Positions 37,108 through 46,406 of a DNA stretch of 64,000 nucleotides are shown piece by piece; the first letter of the stretch is position 1, and every line of letters begins with the position of its first letter. The position numbers and the translations under genes were made by a program. Source of the DNA: Psychrobacter glacincola. GTDB taxonomy: Bacteria > Pseudomonadota > Gammaproteobacteria > Pseudomonadales > Moraxellaceae. The DNA is taken from NCBI GenBank assembly GCA_001411745.2, contig LIQB01000008.1, positions 114,718 to 178,717 of the forward strand, read 5' to 3'. A model generated the notes under the pieces. It saw nothing but the letters and a program-made list of their open reading frames with translations, made no database searches and was not told the origin of the DNA.

Positions 37108-37941
37108 TTAAACCAATCCCTTATACAGAAAGTAACACCCTACAACCGTTAATAACAATGCAAAGCATTTTTTCAATAATTGCGGTGATAGTATATGAGC
37201 AACTTTCGCGCCTAGCTTGGCGGTAAAAAAGCTCATGATGCTGATCCCTAAAAAGGCATAAATGTGCACAAAGCCAATGGTGTTAGGCACATCAATTTGT
37301 TGCTGCATCCCAAAAAACATAAAACCTAATGCACCAGCAATAGCAATCGGCAGACCACAAGCTGCTGAGGTGCCAACGGCTTTTTGCATGACCACACCAT
37401 AACGCGTGAGATAAGGCACAGTTAAGCTACCGCCGCCAATACCGAAAATAGCAGAAGCGATACCGATAACCCCACCTGCTGCTAATTGCTTAGGTTTTGA
37501 AGGCAGTTGTGTATTAGCATCATCGGTACTACTAGAATTGGTAGCAGGATTAGCAACCTGTTTTTTGCCACCGAAAAACATCTTGTAGGCGACCCAAAGC
37601 AAAAATACGCCAACAATGAGTTGAAGATACAGCCCAGATATCTGCCCTGCAATCCCTGCCCCTAAAAAGCAACCAATCGCTAAGCCTGGTGCCAGATTTT
37701 TAAAGACAGGCCACATGACTGCGCCTTTTTTATTGTGTGCCATGAGCGAGCTGATCGAGGTGACAATGATGGTCGCCAATGACGTCCCCAATGCTAAATG
37801 CATGATATTGTCAGGGCTGTAACCCATTTGCGTAAAGACGATGAATAATAATGGCACGATAATTGTGCCACCGCCCACACCAAATAGCCCCGCAGCAAAT
37901 CCTGCTAGAGCACCTATGATTAAAAAAACGATTAATTCCAC
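37108..37941 (-). CDS. TSUP-family (TauE/SafE) membrane transporter
   Basis: 277 residues, eight predicted membrane helices. The two repeated signatures, GLFGVGGGTIIVPLL near residue 19-33 and IFGIGGGSLTVPYL near 165-178, define the family, which is proposed to export sulfite, sulfonates or other sulfur or organic anions. GTG start at 37941. It is downstream of the flavin reductase by 77 bp and on the same strand as mesD and mesX. A sulfur-compound exporter beside a methionine-synthesis locus is suggestive but unproven. Confidence 0.85.
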   Translation of the reverse strand: MELIVFLIIGALAGFAAGLFGVGGGTIIVPLLFIVFTQMGYSPDNIMHLALGTSLATIIVTSISSLMAHNKKGAVMWPVFKNLAPGLAIGCFLGAGIAGQISGLYLQLIVGVFLLWVAYKMFFGGKKQVANPATNSSSTDDANTQLPSKPKQLAAGGVIGIASAIFGIGGGSLTVPYLTRYGVVMQKAVGTSAACGLPIAIAGALGFMFFGMQQQIDVPNTIGFVHIYAFLGISIMSFFTAKLGAKVAHILSPQLLKKCFALLLTVVGCYFLYKGLV

Positions 37942-38018
37942 GGGATATTTACTTCTTATGTAGAGTTAGTACGATGGTTATTTTAGTTCAGTGACAATCA
38001 ATCAGTTAAAAAGCCAAC

Positions 38019-38519
38019 TTAGGCGATTTCTGCTTGATCCACTTGACCAACCCGAGAATAAGCACGATTAAAATACACCAAACTCTCCTCTTGCTCACTT
38101 TGTCTAATGGCGACCACTCGGCACATGAAAACACTGTGCGTGCCCACTTGCTGAATGTCCTCAATCTCACAATCAAAACTGACCAATGCATCTTCTAAAA
38201 CGGGAGCGCCTGTTTTGAGTTGTGACCAAGAGCCGTATTCAAATCGCTCTTGTGAACTCAATTTGGAGGCAAAAGCGTTAGATATTGATTCGTGCTGTGC
38301 GCCTAAAACATTGACACTTAACGTTTTATTTTCAATAAAATGGGCATGTGAGCGAGATGTCTGATTCATGCAAACCAGCAAGGTTGGCGGTGTATCGGTG
38401 ACGCTACACACCGCAGATGCGGTAAATCCATGAGTACCAGCGCTGCCCTCTGTGGTAATGACATTGACCGCTGTTGTTAACAAAGACATACCATCTCTAA
38501 AATCGGTGGCTTCAATCAT
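38019..38519 (-). CDS. Flavin reductase-domain protein (FMN-binding split barrel)
   Basis: 166 residues, a whole flavin reductase domain. FRDGMSLLTTAVNVITT opens the barrel, then GFTASAVCSVTDTPPTLLVC, the central FMN-binding signature, SVNVLGAQ, and a final strand YFNRAYSRVG. Members reduce FMN or FAD with NAD(P)H to supply reduced flavin to a partner oxygenase. It follows mesD by 136 bp on the same strand. As far as I recall, a flavin reductase is often found near mesD/mesX; reduced flavin would fit the reported oxygen link, but that is inference. Confidence 0.85.
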   Translation of the reverse strand: MIEATDFRDGMSLLTTAVNVITTEGSAGTHGFTASAVCSVTDTPPTLLVCMNQTSRSHAHFIENKTLSVNVLGAQHESISNAFASKLSSQERFEYGSWSQLKTGAPVLEDALVSFDCEIEDIQQVGTHSVFMCRVVAIRQSEQEESLVYFNRAYSRVGQVDQAEIA

Positions 38520-38655
38520 GACTTAACTCCTAAATTTTAAATCTTTAAGTTCATTGATAACTGAGGTCACTCATGAGTTTAAACAAGCTGGTATAGACGG
38601 GGTTAAAAACCCAACCTATAAAAGCTAAATTTTGCATCAATTTATTCAATGAACC

Positions 38656-39702
38656 CTAAGCGGTCAGTTCTTGACGCACGATTGCCGCGCCAGCACTTAA
38701 CGCTTGCAGCTTACCGCGGGCAACTTGGCGCGATAGTGGTGCCATGCCGCAGTTGGTTGAAGGATACAACTTATCCGCATCGACGAATTGCAAGGCTTTG
38801 CGTAGCGTATTGGCCACTTCTTCAGGGGTTTCAATGGTATTGGTTGCCACGTCAATGGCACCAACCATCACTTTTTTACCGCGGATCAATTCAATTAAAT
38901 CCATGGGAACATGTGAGTTTTGACATTCTAAAGAGACAATATCAATATTCGACTGTTGCAACTTAGGAAAGGCTTGCTCGTATTGACGCCACTCTGAACC
39001 CAGTGTCTTTTTCCAATCGGTATTGGCTTTGATGCCGTAACCGTAGCATATATGCACCGCTGTTTCACACTTTAAACCTTCAATGGCACGCTCTAACGTG
39101 GCAATACCCCAGTCGTTGACGTCATCAAAGAACACATTAAATGCAGGCTCATCGAATTGGATAATATCCACGCCGGCAGCCTCTAACTCTCTGGCTTCTT
39201 GATTTAAGATTTTAGCAAATTCCCACGCCAATTTTTCACGGCTTTTATAATGACCATCATACAAGGTATCAATCATGGTCATCGGACCAGGCAGTGCCCA
39301 TTTGATCGGCTGATCGGTTTGCGCACGTAAAAACTTAGCATCATCAGCAAATACAGGCTTTTGACGGCTTACCGCTCCCACAACTGACGGCACACTGGCA
39401 TCATAACGATTACGAATGCGCACGGTCTCGCGCTTCTCAAAATCGACGCCATCCAGATGTTCAATAAAGGTGGTCACAAAGTGCTGACGAGTCTGCTCGC
39501 CATCACTGACAATATCGATGCCTGCATGCACTTGTTCTTGCAATGTCAAACGCAGTGCGTCTTGTTTGGCTTCAAGCAGTTGCGCGCCTTCTAATGCCCA
39601 AGGTGACCAGATTTTTTCAGGTTCTGCAAGCCAAGAAGGTTTCGGTAAGCTGCCAGCCGTTGACGTCGGTAGTAATTTTTGTGTCGGTAATAATATTGTC
39701 AT
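38656..39702 (-). CDS. mesD: MetE-core methionine synthase, MesD type
   Basis: 348 residues: only the catalytic C-terminal half of MetE, without the N-terminal domain that helps bind methyl-tetrahydrofolate. All four zinc ligands are present, H217 and C219 (VHICYG), E259 and C318 (STNCGM). SDGEQTR, LPGPMTMID and QFDEPAF are conserved. Stand-alone MetE cores paired with a DUF1852 gene are the MesD family, reported to make methionine without folate and to need MesX. The start at 39702 is uncertain; ATGs at 39711 and 39735 are in frame and ribosome sites are weak. Downstream of mesX by 53 bp. Confidence 0.85.
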   Translation of the reverse strand: MTILLPTQKLLPTSTAGSLPKPSWLAEPEKIWSPWALEGAQLLEAKQDALRLTLQEQVHAGIDIVSDGEQTRQHFVTTFIEHLDGVDFEKRETVRIRNRYDASVPSVVGAVSRQKPVFADDAKFLRAQTDQPIKWALPGPMTMIDTLYDGHYKSREKLAWEFAKILNQEARELEAAGVDIIQFDEPAFNVFFDDVNDWGIATLERAIEGLKCETAVHICYGYGIKANTDWKKTLGSEWRQYEQAFPKLQQSNIDIVSLECQNSHVPMDLIELIRGKKVMVGAIDVATNTIETPEEVANTLRKALQFVDADKLYPSTNCGMAPLSRQVARGKLQALSAGAAIVRQELTA

Positions 39703-39755
39703 ACGATTCATCTTCTTATTTATTGGTATTCTCATTTCAGCCAGATTGAGCGTGT

Positions 39756-40793
39756 TTAGGCAGCGTATTCTTTATTCGCACATGCTTCTGCCACGTGCTC
39801 ATTTACATCATAGCTTGCTGCCCACTCATTAAGAATGGTTTGATATGGCTTGATGAACTGCTCTTCGGTGAATTTACCTTGTGTCACGGCCATCTGACTA
39901 CGCTCTGCGCGATCATAGACGATTTGCGTTAGGGAATAATCTTGGTACTTCAAGCTGGGTTGATACACTTGACCGGCTGCCGAATTGGCATTATAAATTT
40001 CAGGTCGGTAGATTTTTTGAAAAGTCTCCATGGTACTAATCGCACTGATCAGCTCAAGATCGCTATAATCGCTCAGCAAGTCACCCGCAAAATAAAACGC
40101 TAATGGCGCGGCGCTCCCCGTAGGCATAAAGTAGCGCACAGTTAAGCCCATTTTGGAAAAGTACTCATCGGTTAGTGACCCTTTGTTCAAAGAGCAGCCA
40201 TCTTGTTTGTATTCAACGCCCAATACAGGGTGCTGATTGGTCGTACGTTGATAGGTTTTACTGGTGGAAACACTCAAGCAAATCACAGGCTTCTTGGTGA
40301 AATTAGCTTGGTAAGCTTCTGAATTCAATAAATACTGAAACAGTTTGCCGTGTAAGTCACCGAAATCTACTGGTGGCGCAGATGATGGATGTTTATCGAA
40401 ATGGTCTAATAAGACGATGCTAAAGTCATAATCGCGCACATAAGATGAGAAACTATTACCAATCATACCCTCAATACGGGTGTTCTCTTTATGATCCACA
40501 ATCGTTGTTTGCAGCATCTCGATGATAGGGAAAGTATCGCCATTTCCTGCCACATCCATGTCGACAGAAATAATATCAACCTCAACAGAATAACGATCTG
40601 CGGTGGGATTATCCCAATGTGCCAAAGCATTAAAACGATTATTTATCATTCTTAATGTTTTGCTTAAGTTCTCTTGACGATGCTCGCCACGCGCCAAATT
40701 CGCAAAGTTCGTCGTCAGACGCGTGCTATTTGCAGGATGATAGTTTTCATCAAAACGAATGCGCTTAATTGCACAGCTAAATTCTTTACTCAT
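39756..40793 (-). CDS. mesX: DUF1852 protein, MesX type partner of MesD
   Basis: 345 residues, cytoplasmic, matching DUF1852 throughout: MSKEFSCAIKRIRFDENY at the start, EVDIISVDMDV, LLDHFDKHPSSAPPVDFG in the middle and GLTVRYFMPTGSAAPLAF. The family is found almost only beside MetE-core genes in Acinetobacter and relatives and was shown genetically to be needed for methionine synthesis by MesD; its biochemistry is unknown as far as I know. First gene of the mesX-mesD-flavin reductase-TSUP run. Its upstream region has a MetR-type box and a second dyad over the probable -10. Confidence 0.85.
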   Translation of the reverse strand: MSKEFSCAIKRIRFDENYHPANSTRLTTNFANLARGEHRQENLSKTLRMINNRFNALAHWDNPTADRYSVEVDIISVDMDVAGNGDTFPIIEMLQTTIVDHKENTRIEGMIGNSFSSYVRDYDFSIVLLDHFDKHPSSAPPVDFGDLHGKLFQYLLNSEAYQANFTKKPVICLSVSTSKTYQRTTNQHPVLGVEYKQDGCSLNKGSLTDEYFSKMGLTVRYFMPTGSAAPLAFYFAGDLLSDYSDLELISAISTMETFQKIYRPEIYNANSAAGQVYQPSLKYQDYSLTQIVYDRAERSQMAVTQGKFTEEQFIKPYQTILNEWAASYDVNEHVAEACANKEYAA

Positions 40794-40846
40794 GATAATC
40801 CGCTACCCTAATCTACTCTCATTATTTGAGATAAAACCAAATTTGT

Positions 40847-40864
40847 GTATGAAGTGAATCATAC
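40847..40864. promoter_or_regulatory. Dyad overlapping the probable mesX -10
   Basis: GTATGA and TCATAC around six bases. On the minus strand it covers a TATGAT -10 hexamer (40858-40863) about 65 bases before the mesX ATG. The matching -35 is poor, as expected for an activator-dependent promoter. Confidence 0.45.
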
Positions 40865-40908
40865 CTAAACTATTACATGAATAAAAACGATACTATTTAA
40901 ATATAAGA

Positions 40909-40921
40909 TGAATATAATTCA
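40909..40921. promoter_or_regulatory. MetR-type binding box upstream of mesX
   Basis: TGAATATAATTCA matches the MetR consensus TGAA-N5-TTCA exactly and extends to ATGAAT...ATTCAT. It lies about 55 bases upstream of the candidate -10, a normal position for a LysR-type activator. MetR controls methionine synthase genes in enteric bacteria, so the site fits the genes it precedes. Confidence 0.6.
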
Positions 40922-41085
40922 TGTTAATGAGTTATGGTATGACATGAGATTGGATAGCGGAGACTTTATGACTTGCTCGATAGGATCATTCAGCAAAAAA
41001 TAAGCCTGTAGAAAAATGAGCTACGCCAGTGAAAGCATAAAGAAAATTTCGATAAACTAACTAACGAATCTAAGGGTTCTCTCAT

Positions 41086-41127
41086 TAAAAAAGCCGAAAC
41101 TTATTTTCTAAGTCTCAGCCCTTTTTT
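41086..41127 (-). terminator. Terminator of the YceI-family gene
   Basis: On the minus strand: GGCTGAGACTTA, short loop, TAAGTTTCGGC with one mismatch, then TTTTTT. Begins 39 bases after the YceI stop. Confidence 0.75.
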
Positions 41128-41165
41128 CGATAATATAAATAGAGAATTGCTTTCTATTGATTGTG

Positions 41166-41780
41166 TTAGCGCTTTGCAGCTTCAATCTGAATATTTAGCT
41201 GAACTTTTTCAGTAATACCTAATAATGTATATTTACTGATGCCCCATTTGGTGCGATCAATGGTCGTTGTGAAATCCCCACCGCAAACTGGTTTTTTTAA
41301 TATTGGATTTAGGTAGCAATTGAACTTGCTGGCCGTTAGCGTAATGAGGTTAGTCTTGCCGTGTAGTGTCAACATACCATCGACTTTGCTGACATTTGAG
41401 CCACTACCATCAGTCGTAAAATACCATTTGGTAGACTCAAATTGCGCCAGTGGAAACTGCTCAATATCGAAAAAATCTGCGCTTTTTAACGTAATATCAA
41501 ATGCTGTATTGCCTGTATTTAGGCTATTCAAAGGAATTACTAGCGAGATATTACCGGTCTGAGCCGCTGGGTCATAATCTAAATGTCCAGTGATATTATA
41601 AAAGCCACCTGTGTTGGTAGAGGTATTAAAATGGTCAATAGCAAAGCGTACATTGGTATGGGTGGGGTCGATATCGTAAGTCCTCGCCTGACTGCTGGCG
41701 ATACTTAACATGCTTATGCTTAAGGTTAGTAGCGGCTTTCGAGAGGACAGTATGACTGTCGAGAGGGACATTTGATTCAT
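41166..41780 (-). CDS. Secreted YceI-family protein
   Basis: 204 residues. A signal peptide covers about residues 1-32 and ends near the SSQAR site. The mature part is the YceI lipocalin-like barrel: YDIDPTHTNVRFAIDHFNTS, a central SADFFDIEQFP and LTLHGKTNLITL. YceI proteins bind isoprenoid-type lipids in the periplasm. ATG 41780 has AAGGA 8 bases upstream, and the in-frame ATG at 41819 would spoil the signal peptide. Two Cys in mature positions may pair. Single gene with its own terminator. Confidence 0.85.
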   Translation of the reverse strand: MNQMSLSTVILSSRKPLLTLSISMLSIASSQARTYDIDPTHTNVRFAIDHFNTSTNTGGFYNITGHLDYDPAAQTGNISLVIPLNSLNTGNTAFDITLKSADFFDIEQFPLAQFESTKWYFTTDGSGSNVSKVDGMLTLHGKTNLITLTASKFNCYLNPILKKPVCGGDFTTTIDRTKWGISKYTLLGITEKVQLNIQIEAAKR

Positions 41781-41877
41781 AGTAACATTCCTTTGCTGTA
41801 TAAATGATAGAGCAATCACATCCTTTGTGACTGTGCTTGTGATTCTGCTCTTATAATTGCTCTCTTATATAATGACA

Positions 41878-41912
41878 ACAAGCCCATACTTAATCAATAA
41901 GTATGGGCTTGT
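41878..41912. terminator. Hairpin after the RND operon
   Basis: Perfect 15-bp stem (ACAAGCCCATACTTA and its complement) around ATCAA, 67 bases after the RND permease stop. Very stable but without a T-run on the minus strand, so it may be a transcript-end stabiliser or a Rho-assisted terminator. Confidence 0.55.
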
Positions 41913-41979
41913 CTATTTTAGACATAGCATTCTCACTGCTAACGCTACGTCATAGATATGATCAAATAAATCCATTAAA

Positions 41980-44900
41980 TCATACTTTACTATCTGTCGT
42001 TGTCTGCTCTTTGCCACTAGGTACGAGCCATTTAGCAAACCATCCTGACAAATCATCCATCAAAGTATAAACCACGGGAATCACCACAAGGCTTAATAAC
42101 GTCGAAGTCACCAGACCACCCAATACCGCAGCAGCCATCGGACGACGGAAGGTTGGATCGGCATCACCCCAACCGAAGACTAAGGGCAACATCCCCGCGC
42201 CCATCGCAATGGTGGTCATAATAATAGGACGCGCCCGCTTGCGGCAAGCATCGATAATAGCCTCAAAACGCGCCAAACCTCGACGCTGTGCAATCAGTGC
42301 ATAATCGACCAATAAGATAGAATTTTTGGTAGCAATACCCATTAGCATAATAAAGCCGATCATCGATGGCATAGAAAGACTGCTATTGGTAATAACCAAG
42401 CCCACAAAAGCGCCGCCTATCGATAAAGGCAATGCCATCAAAATGGTAAAAGGCTGCAATATACGCCCAAACAATAGAATAAGTACGCCTAAAATACAGA
42501 CCACACCGACCGACATCGCAATCACAAAACCGCTGAATAGCTCAGCCATGTTTTCTGCTTGACCTTGGTCAATAATGGTAATAGAAGGCGGTAGTTGTTG
42601 CATGGCGGGTACTGATTTAACCGCTTGTACCAAGTCTCCAAGCTCGCCACTCGCAGGTTGCACCGTGATACTGATGGCGCGTTCCCGATCGAGCCTGCTA
42701 ATCTGCGCCGGCCCAGTGCCAAAGTCTAATGACGCGACTTCACCCACACGTACGCCCTGTCCTGCTGGTAACGAGCTCGGTACATATAGACCTTCTAATT
42801 GACTGACATTTTGTTTGGCAACATCTGGTAGACGAATGACGATAGGAATCTGCCGCGTATCCAAATTGAGCTTCGATAAACGCTGCTCATAGTCACCCAC
42901 CGTCGCCACTCGTAACGTCGTAGCGATGTCTTGCGTGGTCACCCCTTTATCCGCCATCGCCAGTCTGTCTGGCGTCACCGTTAACTCTTGACGCGGTAAA
43001 CTGCGGTCACTGGTCACGGAGCCAGCACTGGGCAGCCCTCGAATTTCTGACATGATTTGCTGAGCGGTTTGTTCAAGCAATTGCGGATTGGTACTGGTCA
43101 TAGAGAAGTTGTAACCACTCTCTCCACCACTCGACAAACCAACGGTAAAGCGCGCACCTGGCACTTCTGCCAACAAACTACTTATTTGACGTTCAATCTC
43201 TTGCTTAGAGCCGCGCTCTGCACGCGGTGCTAGTACGATATCTAGACCTGCTATATTTTCAGCTTTGCCACCACTAGAGTTTGAGTCCATGCTAGCCTGA
43301 GCCTCACCGACTGAGGTAAAAATATTGGTGACTTCAGGCATTGCTAAAATACGCTCACTTGCCAACGCAGCAACGCGCTCTGTGTCTTCCAGTGCAACGT
43401 CAGGTGTCAACTCAATCGCCACACGAGTTTGGTCAATATCATTATCAGGAATAAACGATGTTGGTAGTAATTTGACAAGCATCAGTGACGCCACGAATAA
43501 TACTAAAGTTGCACCCATCGTCAGCCAGCGATGATGCAGTGTCCATGCCACTATTTTGAGATACCAACCCATCAGCGCGCTTTGCTTCTCAACGTGTTTT
43601 TTCTCTGGTCGCAATATATACGCTGCCATCATCGGTGTGATGAGACGTGCGACCATCAAAGACGCAAAAATCGATAATGCAGCTGTCCAACCAAACTGAC
43701 GGAAAAACTGACCAACGATACCGCCCATAAAGGCGGTAGGTAAAAACACGGCAATCAAAGTAAATGTGGTCGCGACTACTGCCAAGCCAATCTCGTCAGC
43801 CGCTTCCATCGCTGCTTCATACGGTGTCTTGCCCATGCGTAAATGCCGTATGATGTTTTCGACCTCGACGATCGCATCATCAACCAATACACCGATCACT
43901 AACGACAATGCCAACAAAGATATAATATTGAGGCTAAAGCCAAATAAGTACATACCTAAAAAGGTAGGAATCACTGATAATGGCAAGGCGACAGCAGCAA
44001 CTATAGTCGCCCGAATATTACGCAAAAATAAGAATACGACGACGACTGCTAACAGACCACCTTCGATCAGCATCCGTAAAGAAGCTTGATAATCTTCCGC
44101 AATCGGCGTTGCCCGATCATAGACCTTTTCAATAGTGATATTACCTACATCGGCTGACAGCTTGGCAAGCTCTGCATCAACCAGCTCCATGACCTCGACT
44201 TCACTGGCACCACGCGAGCGGGTGATGTTAAATGCCACCACCGTTTGCCCGTCAAGCTTAGCAATAGAGCTTGGGTCAGCCGCGCCATCTGTGATTTGTG
44301 CCATACGTCCAAGCGCTTGTGTGCCGCCTGCTGGGATTGCCACTTGTAAATCATTGAGCTCACTTGCCCGCTCCACCGCACCAAGGACACGAATCGTCTG
44401 GGTGGTTTTGCCCACTTCTGCTTCACCACCAGAGCTGTCCTGCTGAATACCCGTGATTTGATTGGATAGTTGTGTGATAGAGAGCTTAAGACCACTCAAG
44501 GTAATCGGGTCAGCTGCGACGGTAATCTCACGCTGCAAACCACCAATACGGCTAACCGTACTGACACCCGGTATGTCAGAAAGACGCTTGGTGACTGTAT
44601 CATCGACGAACCAAGACAAGTCTTCCACATTCATGTTTTCAGAAGCCACAGAATAAGTGACAACGGGGAATCCTGCGGTTGAAACTTTAGTAATAATAGG
44701 GTCATTGGCAGCGGCAGGCAAATCGCCGCGTACCTCGCCTACTGCCGAGCGCACATCATCGACCGCTTCTTGAATATCCTTTTCTAACACAAACTCTGTG
44801 ACCATGGTGGCAGCACCCGTTTGTAACGTGGTGCGAATATGCTTGATGCCCTCAATACTGGTGAGCTTGTTTTCTATCTTTTTTGCGATGTCGTTTTCGA

Positions 44901-45081
44901 GCTGTGATGGCGCGGCACCCGGTAAAGTCACCGTGACCACGACTGCAGGTAAGTCAATATCAGGAAACTGCTGCACCTTCATTTTCATAAAGCCATAAAT
45001 ACCGCCTAACGTCAGTAGTATGAATAGCAAAATGGCAACTAAAGGATTTTTTATCGAGTAAGCAGAAACATTTAAACTCAT
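41980..45081 (-). CDS. RND multidrug-efflux permease (AcrB/MexB-like family)
   Basis: 1033 residues, full length for the hydrophobe/amphiphile RND family. Twelve membrane helices with two large periplasmic loops; an N-terminal MSLNVSAYSIKNPLVAILLF helix, GVLVDDAIVEVENI in helix 4 (proton-relay Asp pair), GGIVGQFFRQFG and the second-half GIATKNSILLVDYA. Together with the adaptor it would pump substrates across both membranes using an outer-membrane TolC-type partner encoded elsewhere. Its start overlaps the adaptor stop by 4 bases (ATGA). Substrate unknown; no regulator gene is adjacent. Confidence 0.95.
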   Translation of the reverse strand: MSLNVSAYSIKNPLVAILLFILLTLGGIYGFMKMKVQQFPDIDLPAVVVTVTLPGAAPSQLENDIAKKIENKLTSIEGIKHIRTTLQTGAATMVTEFVLEKDIQEAVDDVRSAVGEVRGDLPAAANDPIITKVSTAGFPVVTYSVASENMNVEDLSWFVDDTVTKRLSDIPGVSTVSRIGGLQREITVAADPITLSGLKLSITQLSNQITGIQQDSSGGEAEVGKTTQTIRVLGAVERASELNDLQVAIPAGGTQALGRMAQITDGAADPSSIAKLDGQTVVAFNITRSRGASEVEVMELVDAELAKLSADVGNITIEKVYDRATPIAEDYQASLRMLIEGGLLAVVVVFLFLRNIRATIVAAVALPLSVIPTFLGMYLFGFSLNIISLLALSLVIGVLVDDAIVEVENIIRHLRMGKTPYEAAMEAADEIGLAVVATTFTLIAVFLPTAFMGGIVGQFFRQFGWTAALSIFASLMVARLITPMMAAYILRPEKKHVEKQSALMGWYLKIVAWTLHHRWLTMGATLVLFVASLMLVKLLPTSFIPDNDIDQTRVAIELTPDVALEDTERVAALASERILAMPEVTNIFTSVGEAQASMDSNSSGGKAENIAGLDIVLAPRAERGSKQEIERQISSLLAEVPGARFTVGLSSGGESGYNFSMTSTNPQLLEQTAQQIMSEIRGLPSAGSVTSDRSLPRQELTVTPDRLAMADKGVTTQDIATTLRVATVGDYEQRLSKLNLDTRQIPIVIRLPDVAKQNVSQLEGLYVPSSLPAGQGVRVGEVASLDFGTGPAQISRLDRERAISITVQPASGELGDLVQAVKSVPAMQQLPPSITIIDQGQAENMAELFSGFVIAMSVGVVCILGVLILLFGRILQPFTILMALPLSIGGAFVGLVITNSSLSMPSMIGFIMLMGIATKNSILLVDYALIAQRRGLARFEAIIDACRKRARPIIMTTIAMGAGMLPLVFGWGDADPTFRRPMAAAVLGGLVTSTLLSLVVIPVVYTLMDDLSGWFAKWLVPSGKEQTTTDSKV

Positions 45082-46406
45082 GGTTGTGCCTGCGCTGCTG
45101 TACTCGCTTGGCTAACACCATCAACGATACGCACCAAATCTCCATCATTTAAAAAGCTGCCGCCTTGTTTGACAATTTGACTGTCACTAGGCAATGGCTC
45201 TAGCACTGCCACATTTTCGCCAAGTCGCTCGCCCAATGTCACTCGTTGTTGCTTGATACGACCCATGGTCTGACCATCTTGAGTCGTCACATTGGTTACT
45301 AGCATCACATAATCATAGCCATCGTTGCTGACGATAGCGCTATTGGGTACCGTTTGCGTACTGGCACTGCCTAATAGGAACTCACCCGTTTGATACATAC
45401 CTGCCCGTACTTTTGCATTGGCTGCCAAGCTCGCATAGATGGTAATCTGCCGGTTGTTGTCCGCCGTTGGTGCTATGCGGCTCACTTTCCCCATTACCGT
45501 ATCACCATCTGGTAAGCTCACCCGTACTGGCGTCCCGACACTGACTTCACCGACAAGCTTGGGATCAATATCTGCACGCCATTCCAAAATACCACCTTTA
45601 ATGATAGTAAATAATGGCTCGCCACCAGCAACCATACCGACCTCCGCCATTTTCTCGCTGATGACACCGCTGACTGGTGCGACCACTGTTGCATTATCTA
45701 CACTCAAGCGCTGAGTGCTCAGACGCGCTTTGGAGGCTTGTAGCGCAGCCTGTGCTTGAAGTTTTGCAGTGCGATAGCGATCGGCTTCTTGTTTACTAAT
45801 GGCATCAATATCTATCAATGGCAATACACGGGCAGCATCAGCACTGGCATTGGCAAGCGTCGCTTCTGCTTCGGCAACATCTGCCTCTGCTTGCAAGACT
45901 TGCTGCTCCATAGCATCGGTATCAAATATCGCCAATACTTGACCCGCTTTGACGCGATCACCTTCTTCGACCAATATACGCTCGATAGCCACGCCATTGA
46001 CTTTAGCACTGACATTCGCCGTATCTTTGGCATCAATGGTGCCATCAGCACTGAGTGTGTTACCAATATCATCTTGGCTTGGGCTGACCGTCTCTACTGA
46101 TAATACCGCCTGCTCAGTACTCGTAGCGCTTGCAGTGGCACCATCACTTGAAGTACGACTAGAAACTGGCGATTCATCGGTCGCGGCTTTATCACTCCCG
46201 CCCCAATACTTTCCAAGTAGCACACCAATGATAAGCACGGCTGCCAATACGAGTAACAACCATAATGGTAATTTTGAAGCGGTTTTTTTAGACAATGTAT
46301 CAGACTGGCGATACGGTGGTAGCTCAGATGGTTGAGGTGGTTCAATGTTGGTTTCTTGCTCGCTAGTCAGTGCTTGCTTATTATTAGGGTGTTCAAAATC
46401 ACTCAT
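45078..46406 (-). CDS. RND periplasmic adaptor (membrane fusion protein)
   Basis: 442 residues. A long cytoplasmic proline-rich tail (about 1-45) precedes one membrane helix (about 46-66), so it is anchored by a helix, not a lipid. Then come lipoyl halves (AKVNGVAIERILVEEGDRVKAGQVLA and VVAPVSGVISEKMAEVGMV), a coiled-coil hairpin between them, and the beta-barrel domain ending PNSAIV. First gene of the two-gene RND operon. Confidence 0.93.
   Translation of the reverse strand: MSDFEHPNNKQALTSEQETNIEPPQPSELPPYRQSDTLSKKTASKLPLWLLLVLAAVLIIGVLLGKYWGGSDKAATDESPVSSRTSSDGATASATSTEQAVLSVETVSPSQDDIGNTLSADGTIDAKDTANVSAKVNGVAIERILVEEGDRVKAGQVLAIFDTDAMEQQVLQAEADVAEAEATLANASADAARVLPLIDIDAISKQEADRYRTAKLQAQAALQASKARLSTQRLSVDNATVVAPVSGVISEKMAEVGMVAGGEPLFTIIKGGILEWRADIDPKLVGEVSVGTPVRVSLPDGDTVMGKVSRIAPTADNNRQITIYASLAANAKVRAGMYQTGEFLLGSASTQTVPNSAIVSNDGYDYVMLVTNVTTQDGQTMGRIKQQRVTLGERLGENVAVLEPLPSDSQIVKQGGSFLNDGDLVRIVDGVSQASTAAQAQP

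Larger units (their letters stand above)
40794..41165. other. Intergenic region upstream of mesX
   Basis: 372 bp. From left to right on the plus strand: mesX promoter with two dyads, about 160 bp in which I see nothing, then the terminator of the YceI gene. Confidence 0.7.
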
